This document shows, one piece after another, positions 31,884 to 37,751 of a DNA stretch of 37,751 nucleotides. The notes under the pieces are model-generated. The model did not search any database. It was not told the DNA's origin and saw only the letters and a program-made list of their open reading frames with translations. Position numbers and translations under genes: made by a program. Source of the stretch: an uncultured Clostridia bacterium. Lineage in GTDB: Bacteria; Bacillota; Clostridia; Christensenellales; Borkfalkiaceae. The stretch's first letter is position 1, and each line of letters opens with the position of its first letter. The DNA lies in contig CANRDX010000014.1 in the NCBI GenBank assembly GCA_947629485.1, positions 1 to 37,751 of the forward strand, written 5' to 3'.

Positions 31884-33983
31884 ATGAAAGCAAAAACATC
31901 GCTGCTCTCCGTCATTCAAAGCGGAGCGCTTGCCCTTCTCACACCCGATGAGATCGCATATAAACTCAAACTCGGCGCAAGGGAACGAACGGCTGTGCGC
32001 GAAATACTGCGTGCGCTCGTGCGCGAGGGCGAGCTTCTCTCGGATTCGCGCGGCAGAGTGGGCACAGCAGAACAATTTCGGGCAAAGCGCGGCACGATCT
32101 CGGGCAATGAACGCGGCTTCGCCTTTTTCGTTCCCGACGACGGCACGCCCGATCTCTTTCTTCCGCCCCATGCAGTGAAGGACGCGCTGCACGGCGACAG
32201 CGTGCTCGCCTGTAAGGTGGGCGGAAAGTCGGGCGACGAAGGCGAAGTGCTCGCCATCGTCTCCCGCGGCATGCACGAGATCGTGGGCACATACCGCCGC
32301 GAGGGAAAGGCGGGCTATCTCATTCCCGACGAAAAGCGGTTCTGCGCGGACGTCTATATCCCCGCGGGCAGACAAAACGGCTGCCAAAACGGGGCGAAGG
32401 CCGTCGCGCGCATCTTCTCGTATAAGGGGCGCACGCCGTACGGAGAGATCGCGGAAGTGCTCGGCGCGAACGGCGATCTGTTCGTCGAAGAGCTTGCGCT
32501 CATCCGCGCCCACGAACTGCGCGAAACGTTTCCCGACGACGTTCTCGCGGAAGCGGAACGGCAGGCGGCGCGCGGTCTTGCAAAATCGCTCCGCGGCAGG
32601 CTGGATCTCAGAAAGGAACTCATCGTCACGGTAGACGGCGAGGACACGCGCGACATCGACGACGCGATCTCCGTCGGAAAACAAGGCGATCTCTTCCTTC
32701 TCGGCGTGCACATCGCCGACGTCTCGCACTACGTCATGCGGGGGAGCGCGCTCGACCGCGAGGCGTTCAAACGGGGCACGAGCGTCTATTTCCCCGACCG
32801 CGTGCTTCCCATGCTTCCCCCCGCTCTCTCCAACGGCGTCTGCTCGCTCAATGAGGGCGAGGACAGGCTCACCCTCTCCTGCCTCATGAAGATCGACGGC
32901 GCGGGCAGGATCGTGGAGAAAAAGATCGTCCCCTCCGTCATACGTTCGGCGCACCGCATGACGTATACGGACTTTTCCCTGCTCTTCGACGGCGACGAAA
33001 CGGCGAAGACACGCTATCCCGACCTGCATGGATTCGTCGAGACGGCAAAGACGATCACGACAATTCTGCAAAGGGCGCGCGCGAAACGGGGCGGCGTCTT
33101 TCTCGACGTCAAAGAGGCGAAGATCGTTTTTCGGAACGGAAAGATCGAGATCCCCGACTTCGAGCGCACGCTCGCGCACGATATGATCGAATGCTTCATG
33201 GTCGCCGCAAACGAGAGCGTCGCGCAGCTCATGGAGGCGAAGGGCGCGCCCTTCATCTATCGCGTCCATGAACGGCCCTCCGAGGAAAAGACGGAAGAAC
33301 TGCTCGCCTTCTTGCGCGAACTGGGGCTTTCCCCGAAGTTCACGGCGCAGCGCGTTGCCCCGCGCGACTATGCGGCTCTGCTCGAACGGCTCGAAGGCTC
33401 TCCCCTCGCCCCGCTCGTCAATCGCGTCGTGCTCCGTTCCATGATGAAGGCGCGCTATTCGCCGCAAAATGCGGGGCACTTCGGGCTTGCATCGCAGTGC
33501 TATTGCCACTTCACCTCCCCGATCCGAAGGTATCCCGATCTCTGCGTCCACAGGATCATCAAGGAATCGCTTTCAGAACCCGACCCCGAACGCGTCAAAA
33601 CGCGCTTCGGCGGCTTCGTGCAGGACGCGGCGGACCGCTCTTCCCTTTGTGAACGCAACGCGCAGGAAGCCGAACGCGATGTAGACGCCCTCTATATCGC
33701 CTGCTACATGCAGGATAAGATCGGGGAAATGTACGAGGCGACGGTCTCGGGGGTCACTTCCTACGGGCTGTTTGCCGAACTCGCAAATACCGTGGAAGGA
33801 TATATTCCCCTCGAAGCCCTGCCCGACGACTCCTACGAGTGCAGTGAACAGCGCCATCTTCTTCGGGGGACGAAACACAGCTTCCGCCTCGGGCAGAAGA
33901 TCCTCGTAAAGGTCTCGGGCGTAGATTGGGGCGCAAGAAAGGTGCAATTCTCATTTCTCGAACAGAGAGGAAAAAAGATATGA
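31884..33983 (+). CDS. rnr: Ribonuclease R
   Basis: Processive 3'-to-5' exoribonuclease that degrades structured RNA; works with SmpB-tmRNA in quality control. 699 residues: N-terminal winged helix, cold-shock domains (about 65-190), the RNB catalytic domain starting with DGEDTRDIDDAIS (251-263) carrying the metal-binding aspartates, and a C-terminal S1 domain (about 620-699). The ATG at 31884 has no Shine-Dalgarno and no clear promoter between it and the preceding terminator; a TTG at 31857 lies inside the hairpin. Overlaps smpB as ATGA. Confidence 0.95.
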   Translation: MKAKTSLLSVIQSGALALLTPDEIAYKLKLGARERTAVREILRALVREGELLSDSRGRVGTAEQFRAKRGTISGNERGFAFFVPDDGTPDLFLPPHAVKDALHGDSVLACKVGGKSGDEGEVLAIVSRGMHEIVGTYRREGKAGYLIPDEKRFCADVYIPAGRQNGCQNGAKAVARIFSYKGRTPYGEIAEVLGANGDLFVEELALIRAHELRETFPDDVLAEAERQAARGLAKSLRGRLDLRKELIVTVDGEDTRDIDDAISVGKQGDLFLLGVHIADVSHYVMRGSALDREAFKRGTSVYFPDRVLPMLPPALSNGVCSLNEGEDRLTLSCLMKIDGAGRIVEKKIVPSVIRSAHRMTYTDFSLLFDGDETAKTRYPDLHGFVETAKTITTILQRARAKRGGVFLDVKEAKIVFRNGKIEIPDFERTLAHDMIECFMVAANESVAQLMEAKGAPFIYRVHERPSEEKTEELLAFLRELGLSPKFTAQRVAPRDYAALLERLEGSPLAPLVNRVVLRSMMKARYSPQNAGHFGLASQCYCHFTSPIRRYPDLCVHRIIKESLSEPDPERVKTRFGGFVQDAADRSSLCERNAQEAERDVDALYIACYMQDKIGEMYEATVSGVTSYGLFAELANTVEGYIPLEALPDDSYECSEQRHLLRGTKHSFRLGQKILVKVSGVDWGARKVQFSFLEQRGKKI

Positions 33984-34438
33984 AGGTGATCGCAGTCAAC
34001 AAATCGGCGTCGTTTGAATATTTTATTCTCGATCGGTACGAGGCGGGGATCGTTCTCGAAGGCGCGGAAGTCAAGTCGCTCCGCGCGGGAAGGGCCTCCC
34101 TCTCCGAGAGCTTTTGCGAGGTGAAGGGCGGCGAAGTGTTCTTAAAGAACATGCACATCGCCCTCTACGATAAGAGCGGCGCGTTCTCCACGCGCGACGC
34201 GCGAAAAGATCGGAAACTGCTTCTCCGCCGCGAGGAGATCTCGAAGATCGTCGGAAAAGTCAACGAACGGGGATTTACCCTCGTTCCCCTGAAAATTTAT
34301 TTCAAGGACGCGCTCGTCAAGGCGGAGATCGCGCTCTGCAAGGGCAAACACACCTACGACAAGAAACATTCGCTTGCCGAACGCGACGTGAAACGGGAAA
34401 TGGACCGCGCCGCAAAAGAGTTTTCTATCCAAAGATAA
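33980..34438 (+). CDS. smpB: SsrA-binding protein SmpB
   Basis: 152-residue partner of tmRNA in ribosome rescue. Family features: the N-terminal NKSASFEYFILDRYEAGIVL, GAEVKSLRAG, GEVFLKNMHI and the basic C-terminal tail HTYDKKHSLAERDVKREMDR. The start overlaps the rnr stop (ATGA 33980-33983), with AGAGAGG upstream. No tmRNA gene is visible before the terminator. Confidence 0.96.
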   Translation: MKVIAVNKSASFEYFILDRYEAGIVLEGAEVKSLRAGRASLSESFCEVKGGEVFLKNMHIALYDKSGAFSTRDARKDRKLLLRREEISKIVGKVNERGFTLVPLKIYFKDALVKAEIALCKGKHTYDKKHSLAERDVKREMDRAAKEFSIQR

Positions 34439-34473
34439 AAATCCGAAAATCTTCACAGATTTTCGGATTTTTC
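34437..34473. terminator. Bidirectional terminator between smpB and metQ
   Basis: Stem ATCCGAAAATC (34441-34451)/GATTTTCGGAT (34458-34468), with outer AAAA/TTTT pairs and a six-base loop. T runs on both strands serve the two convergent operons. Confidence 0.92.
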
Positions 34474-34493
34474 CTGATAAGAGCATCTGCGGT

Positions 34494-35345
34494 TTACACC
34501 GTAAAGAGCGCTTGAACGCTGCCTTTATATTTCGTTTTGATGAAATCGAGCACCTCTTGCGATTTGACCGCCGCAACGAGCGCTTGGATCTTGGGGCTAT
34601 CCTTGTCCTCTTTTCTCACCGCGATCACATTGACGTAGAGCTGCGCGATGATACCCGTTGACGACTCATAGGCAAGCGCGGTCGTCGACGAATCCTCGGG
34701 AAGTCCGCTTTCAAGCGCGTAATTTCCGTTCACGACCGCCAATGTCCCATCATTCCCGCCGAGAAGCTGCGAGGGGACCAACGCCGCCGCAACCTCAACG
34801 ATGTTATTTCCCTTTTTATCCTGGATATCGAGGAGGGAAAGAGAATCGGTGGGCGAAGCTCCTTCGGGGAGTGTTATAAAGCCCTCCTGTTGCAAGAGAA
34901 GAAGCGCACGCGTTTGATTGGTCGTGTCGTTGGGGACAAAAATTTTCCTCCCCGTCTTGGCAAAATCATTCGCCGCATAGTCGGTCTCCGAGATATTTTT
35001 GCCCCAAAGACCAAACGGTTCATAATGTACTTCCGCCGCAGAGACAAGCTCCGTATTGTTTTCCTTGTTGTAGTCGTTAAGATAAGTGATGTGCTGGAAG
35101 TAGTTCGCGTCAAGGTCACCGTCCACGAGGGCAGGATTGAGTTGCACATAGTCGGAATAGACTTTGATTTTAAGGTTATAGCCCTGTTCTTTTAAGTCAT
35201 CCTTGACGACTTCGAGGATCTCCGCGTGGGGAGCAGAGGTCGCACCGACCGTGATGGTATTCTCGTCGCTTCCGCAGGCGGAAAACGAGAATGCGAGTCC
35301 CAAAGCAAGTGTTGCGCTGAGAGCGAGTGTCAAAAGTTTTTTCAT
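34494..35345 (-). CDS. metQ: Methionine-binding lipoprotein MetQ (NlpA family)
   Basis: 283 residues: signal peptide with lipobox FSAC (Cys24), then the NlpA/MetQ pattern with TVGATSAPHAEILE, YVQLNPALVDGDLDANYFQH and EPFGLWG. Captures methionine outside the cell for the MetNI channel. GGAG precedes the ATG, which overlaps the metI stop as ATGA. The specificity (methionine) is inferred from the family and from the MetN NIL domain. Confidence 0.93.
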   Translation of the reverse strand: MKKLLTLALSATLALGLAFSFSACGSDENTITVGATSAPHAEILEVVKDDLKEQGYNLKIKVYSDYVQLNPALVDGDLDANYFQHITYLNDYNKENNTELVSAAEVHYEPFGLWGKNISETDYAANDFAKTGRKIFVPNDTTNQTRALLLLQQEGFITLPEGASPTDSLSLLDIQDKKGNNIVEVAAALVPSQLLGGNDGTLAVVNGNYALESGLPEDSSTTALAYESSTGIIAQLYVNVIAVRKEDKDSPKIQALVAAVKSQEVLDFIKTKYKGSVQALFTV

Positions 35346-36082
35346 GATTGTTTCTCCTTATAAAAAGTTTTTTTATTTTTTGATTTTTTTGAATTTCCCC
35401 TTACCCTGTGGTCAAGTTTGCGTGCGAGAAGCATGCCGCCCTCCTGTATAAGTTCCACGATCACTGCCGTGAATGCAACGCATACCCAAATAACATCGTC
35501 TTTATACCGCTGATGTCCGTAGGTGATGGCGATCGCGCCCAACCCGCTTCCCCCGATCTCGCCCGCCATGGCGGAATAGCCGAGCACGGTAATGGTTGAG
35601 ATGACCGCTCCCACAATGAGCGAAGGTTTTGCTTCGGGCAGGTACACCTTGCAGATGATTTGAAAGTTGCTCGCTCCCATCGAGCGCGCCGCTTCCACGA
35701 CGCCCTTATCCACCTCCTTCAAAGAACTCTCCACCATGCGCGCAACGTACGGCGTTGCGGCGATGATGAGCATAATGATCATGGCGTAGTTCCCGCTCCG
35801 CGTCCCGATAAGCGCCTTCGAGACGGGGAGAAAGGCGACCATCAAAATAATAAACGGGAAACTGCGGAACGCGTTTACGATAAAGCCGAGGATCTTGTTC
35901 AGCCACGGAATGGGATGAAGTCCCTCTCGGTCCGTAACGATCAATACGATCCCGAGCGGAAGCCCCAAAAGATAGGCGACCGCCGTCGAGAGGACCGTCA
36001 TGTATATCGTTTCCCAAATCCCGAGAAGAATGACGTTTTGATCGAACAACTGCATTAAGATCGAACTCGCAAGAAGTTGCAT
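35342..36082 (-). CDS. metI: Methionine ABC transporter permease
   Basis: 246 residues with about five membrane helices, and the MetI features LFDQNVILLGIWETIYMT, NAFRSFPFIILM and the EAA loop around VEAARSMGASNFQIICKVYLPEA. ATG 36082 is two bases after the metN stop, with AGGAGG ten bases upstream; an in-frame TTG at 36088 closer to the AGGAGG is an alternative start. The C-terminus is unusually Lys/Arg-rich. Confidence 0.93.
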   Translation of the reverse strand: MQLLASSILMQLFDQNVILLGIWETIYMTVLSTAVAYLLGLPLGIVLIVTDREGLHPIPWLNKILGFIVNAFRSFPFIILMVAFLPVSKALIGTRSGNYAMIIMLIIAATPYVARMVESSLKEVDKGVVEAARSMGASNFQIICKVYLPEAKPSLIVGAVISTITVLGYSAMAGEIGGSGLGAIAITYGHQRYKDDVIWVCVAFTAVIVELIQEGGMLLARKLDHRVRGNSKKSKNKKTFYKEKQS

Positions 36083-36084
36083 TT

Positions 36085-37128
36085 TCAAATCTCCTCCTTG
36101 TATGTCACGTTGTTTTTTTCGAGGTACTGCTTCACTTTTGCCGCCAGCCCTTCGTCCTCGGGGAGGGTGATGACCATGTGCCCGTACGTCTTTCCGTCGA
36201 TGTTTTTGGTGTCCGCATACAGAATGTTGACGGCGATGCCGTACTCGATGGCCAGCCCCGATACGACGGGCGTATCCGCCTCTTCGCCGTTGAACACGAG
36301 GCGGAGCTTGCTTCCTCCCGCGCTCTCCACCGTGCGGATGAGTTCGGGAATGATGAGCTGTTTTGCGATCTCCGACTGCGGGAAGGCGAACACGTCTGCG
36401 ACCTTTCCGCTCTCCACGATGCGGCTTTGGTCGATGACGGCGACATCGGTGCAGATGCTGTCCACGACGCGCATCTCGTGGGTGATGACGACGATCGTCA
36501 CGCCGAGTTTTTTGTTGATCTCCTTCAAAAGTTCGAGAATGGAACTCGTCGTATTCGGGTCGAGCGCGCTCGTCGCCTCGTCGCAGAGCAGGTATTTGGG
36601 ATTCGTCGCAAGCGCGCGGGCGATCGCGACCCGCTGTTTCTGCCCGCCCGAGAGCTGCGAGGGATACGATCTCGCGCGATCGCTCAGCCCCACAAGTTCC
36701 AAAAGATCCTCCACTCTCGCGCGCGCTTCTTCCCGCCCGATACGGGAATATACCGCCTTCACTGTCCCGTCTTTGCGCTTTATCTCCCTGCGCACACGGG
36801 CGATTTCGAGCGGGAACTTGACGTTATCGTACACCGTTCTCTGTTCGAGCAGGTTGAAATTCTGAAAGATCATGCCGATGTTTTGGCGGATCTTCAAAAG
36901 GCGGGATCTTTTTACCTTCGTAAGCTCCTCCCCGTCGATGAAGACCTGCCCGTCTGTGGGCCGCTCCAATAAATTGATACAGCGGACCAGTGTGCTCTTC
37001 CCCGCCCCCGAGAGGCCGATGATCCCGAAAACAGAGCCGTCCTCAATGCGAAGGTCGATGTTCTCCAACGCGACAATGGGACCGTTTGCGGACGGGAACG
37101 TCTTACTTAAATGAACTAATTCTATCAT
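36085..37128 (-). CDS. metN: Methionine ABC transporter ATPase
   Basis: 347 residues: an ABC ATPase with Walker A GLSGAGKST (38-46), signature LSGGQ (159-163), Walker B YLLCDE, followed by a C-terminal NIL (ACT-like) domain from about 265 that senses cytoplasmic methionine. A basic insertion of roughly 15-18 residues (about 113-131) precedes the helical subdomain, compared with the E. coli protein as I remember it. GGAG five bases before ATG 37128. First gene of metNIQ, located 28 nt after a leader terminator. Confidence 0.95.
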   Translation of the reverse strand: MIELVHLSKTFPSANGPIVALENIDLRIEDGSVFGIIGLSGAGKSTLVRCINLLERPTDGQVFIDGEELTKVKRSRLLKIRQNIGMIFQNFNLLEQRTVYDNVKFPLEIARVRREIKRKDGTVKAVYSRIGREEARARVEDLLELVGLSDRARSYPSQLSGGQKQRVAIARALATNPKYLLCDEATSALDPNTTSSILELLKEINKKLGVTIVVITHEMRVVDSICTDVAVIDQSRIVESGKVADVFAFPQSEIAKQLIIPELIRTVESAGGSKLRLVFNGEEADTPVVSGLAIEYGIAVNILYADTKNIDGKTYGHMVITLPEDEGLAAKVKQYLEKNNVTYKEEI

Positions 37129-37146
37129 GCTCGCTCCATAAAAGAC

Positions 37147-37180
37147 AAATAAAAACCGCCCGGGAAAAATACCCGAGCGG
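37147..37180 (-). terminator. Attenuator-type terminator in the metNIQ leader
   Basis: Minus-strand stem CCGCTCGGG (37172-37180)/CCCGGGCGG (37156-37164), nine pairs with one G-T, seven-base loop, followed by TTTTTATTTG. It lies between the uORF and metN, so it can only act within the metNIQ transcript. Confidence 0.88.
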
Positions 37181-37196
37181 AATTGCGACAAAAGAC

Positions 37197-37292
37197 TCAG
37201 AACCGATTTGCGGCATCGGTAAAAAGCCCGCACACTCCTGCCCGGGTAACTAACATTCGCATGAGATTGGAATGACCGATGACGAAATCCAT
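37197..37292 (-). CDS. Candidate 31-residue leader peptide (uORF) of metNIQ
   Basis: ATG 37292 with GAGGA about four bases upstream opens 31 codons ending in TGA at 37197, 16 nt before the leader terminator. The peptide has Met at 1, 11 and 13 (segment NLMRMLVTRAGVCGLF) and Cys21. The codons for Thr16-Arg17-Ala18 contain CCCGGGC (37240-37246), which can pair with GCTCGGG of the terminator's 5' arm. This fits transcription attenuation coupled to translation. No homology is known to me. Confidence 0.55.
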   Translation of the reverse strand: MDFVIGHSNLMRMLVTRAGVCGLFTDAANRF

Positions 37293-37331
37293 AACTTCCT
37301 CGGCGGCACAGCCGCACGTTCTTTTTCCTTT

Positions 37332-37360
37332 ATTATAATTTCCGCTTAACGGAATGTCAA
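37332..37360 (-). promoter_or_regulatory. metNIQ promoter, perfect consensus
   Basis: Minus strand: -35 TTGACA (37355-37360), 17-bp spacer, -10 TATAAT (37332-37337). The spacer is itself nearly palindromic (TTCCG-TTAAG-CGGAA). Predicts a leader of about 200 nt. Confidence 0.9.
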
Positions 37361-37432
37361 CTGATTTTGATGTGTTTTCACAAAATTTCTTTTTCCGATC
37401 CCGCAACCCCCGCGCCCTTTCTGCGAGTCTGA

Positions 37433-37474
37433 CCAAAAGAACGGGCAAGGCAACAGCCTTACCCGTTCTTTTGG
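37433..37474. terminator. Long hairpin, probable bidirectional terminator
   Basis: 19-base arms with one mismatch (37433-37451 and 37456-37474) and loop AACA: CCAAAAGAACGGG pairs with CCCGTTCTTTTGG. It resembles a terminator on either strand; the gene it would serve is outside the window. Confidence 0.6.
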
Positions 37475-37514
37475 TGCGGATGACAAGACTTGCGCCTTTG
37501 GCGGCGCGCCCCGA

Positions 37515-37537
37515 TGCACAGCACACTGTGCTGTGCA
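37515..37537. repeat. Perfect 10-bp inverted repeat
   Basis: TGCACAGCAC (37515-37524) and GTGCTGTGCA (37528-37537) flank ACT. No T run. Role unknown. Confidence 0.75.
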
Positions 37538-37638
37538 GTTTGCGGCATACATAATTGATATCAAGCGATCCGCCCGCAAACCGATTGCTCCCGCAATTGT
37601 CTCCACCATCAAGTCCTGTTATGGATTCGATTCATACC

Positions 37639-37675
37639 AAACGGAGCGGCACCCCCAAAGGGTGCCGCTCCGTTT
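37639..37675. terminator. Perfect 16-bp hairpin near the right edge
   Basis: AAACGGAGCGGCACCC (37639-37654) pairs with GGGTGCCGCTCCGTTT (37660-37675), loop CCAAA. The flanking AAA/TTT suggests a bidirectional terminator, probably for a gene to the right. Confidence 0.6.
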
Positions 37676-37710
37676 GTGAAAGATAAATGATTTTGATACA
37701 ATTTCGGTCA

Positions 37711-37751
37711 ACCGTTCAAATCGCCACTTGACCGTTCAAATCGTTGCCCGA
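37711..37751. repeat. Direct repeat ACCGTTCAAATCG, period 20 bp, cut by window end
   Basis: ACCGTTCAAATCG at 37711-37723 and again at 37731-37743, giving a 20-bp period. Whether more copies follow cannot be seen. Confidence 0.8.

Larger units (their letters stand above)
37361..37751. other. Intergenic end of window with strong hairpins, no gene seen
   Basis: About 390 bases upstream of metNIQ. Open frames here have no ribosome-binding site or recognisable product. It contains three strong hairpins (37433-37474, 37515-37537, 37639-37675) and, at the edge, two copies of ACCGTTCAAATCG. Confidence 0.6.

Noticed and set aside
34439-34493. tmRNA gene (ssrA) expected after smpB
   Set aside because: Only a terminator lies between smpB and metQ; there is no room for a tmRNA.
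37128-37337. SAM riboswitch (S-box) or Met T-box before metNIQ
   Set aside because: I found neither the S-box core (CTTATCAAGA and GGTGGAGGGA-type segments) nor a T-box sequence or specifier stem; the uORF plus terminator fits better.
37346-37612. Minus-strand open frame of 88 codons upstream of metNIQ
   Set aside because: It crosses the metN promoter and two hairpins, lacks a ribosome-binding site and has no protein-like pattern.
37590-37680. tRNA gene suggested by GGATTCGATTC near a strong stem
   Set aside because: No acceptor, D or anticodon stems can be drawn; the 16-bp hairpin is a terminator-type structure.
37711-37751. Start of a CRISPR array
   Set aside because: Repeat unit is 13 bp with a 7-bp gap, far too short for CRISPR repeats and spacers, and no cas genes are present.

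Overview
The window looks like chromosomal DNA of an anaerobic, spore-forming Firmicute, most likely an uncultured gut-type member of Clostridia. The evidence is a bifunctional AdhE, the sporulation genes yabP and yabQ beside divIC, the secG-rnr-smpB order, metNIQ, and near-consensus sigma-A promoters. Most genes are fairly GC-rich. The exception is an AT-rich block around 23.2-24.5 kb. I saw no rRNA, tRNA, transposase, phage gene or CRISPR array.

Layout. 1-195: C-terminal end of a probable surface protein. 341-5.7 kb (minus): adhE and valS, each with its own consensus promoter. 5.8-8.4 kb (plus): a three-gene ABC importer of the SsuABC/ThiY type, transcribed divergently from valS; a YkvI-like membrane protein converges on its end and reads into it antisense. 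9.4-11.5 kb (plus): a PadR regulator fused to a long coiled coil and four membrane helices. 11.6-15.0 kb (minus): operon DUF1934 - metallo-beta-lactamase fold - rho - ROK kinase. 15.1-18.0 kb: YgjP-like metallopeptidase and tyrA on minus, divergent from aroA. 18.2-21.2 kb: a small XRE regulator, then yabP-yabQ and divIC - Ppx/GppA - M50 protease on minus. 21.3-23.1 kb: typA. 23.2-24.5 kb: an AT-rich lipoprotein gene and a divergent XRE regulator sharing a two-operator control region. 24.55-25.1 kb: a gene-free cluster of palindromes and repeats. 25.2-27.7 kb: lemA and a large two-helix membrane protein. 27.8-31.3 kb: operon aroK-gltX-thyA-folA. 31.4-34.4 kb (plus): secG, rnr, smpB. 34.5-37.4 kb: metNIQ methionine importer behind a roughly 200-nt leader with a 31-codon uORF and a terminator. 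37.4-37.75 kb: hairpins and a direct repeat, no gene.

Many neighbouring genes overlap as ATGA (stop and start sharing four bases), so translation is often coupled. Several promoters have the -10 box only 6-11 nt from the start codon with no Shine-Dalgarno sequence, which suggests leaderless or nearly leaderless mRNAs for aroK, aroA, both XRE genes and a few others.

The most notable items are: (1) a candidate uORF-dependent transcription attenuator before metNIQ; (2) the XRE/lipoprotein module, where one TAAGA-N4-TCTTA operator lies in the spacer of each divergent promoter; (3) the leaderless-promoter pattern; (4) the PadR-coiled coil-membrane fusion; (5) the palindrome cluster at 24.55-25.1 kb. 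All functions are read from the sequence by eye; no database search or folding program was run.
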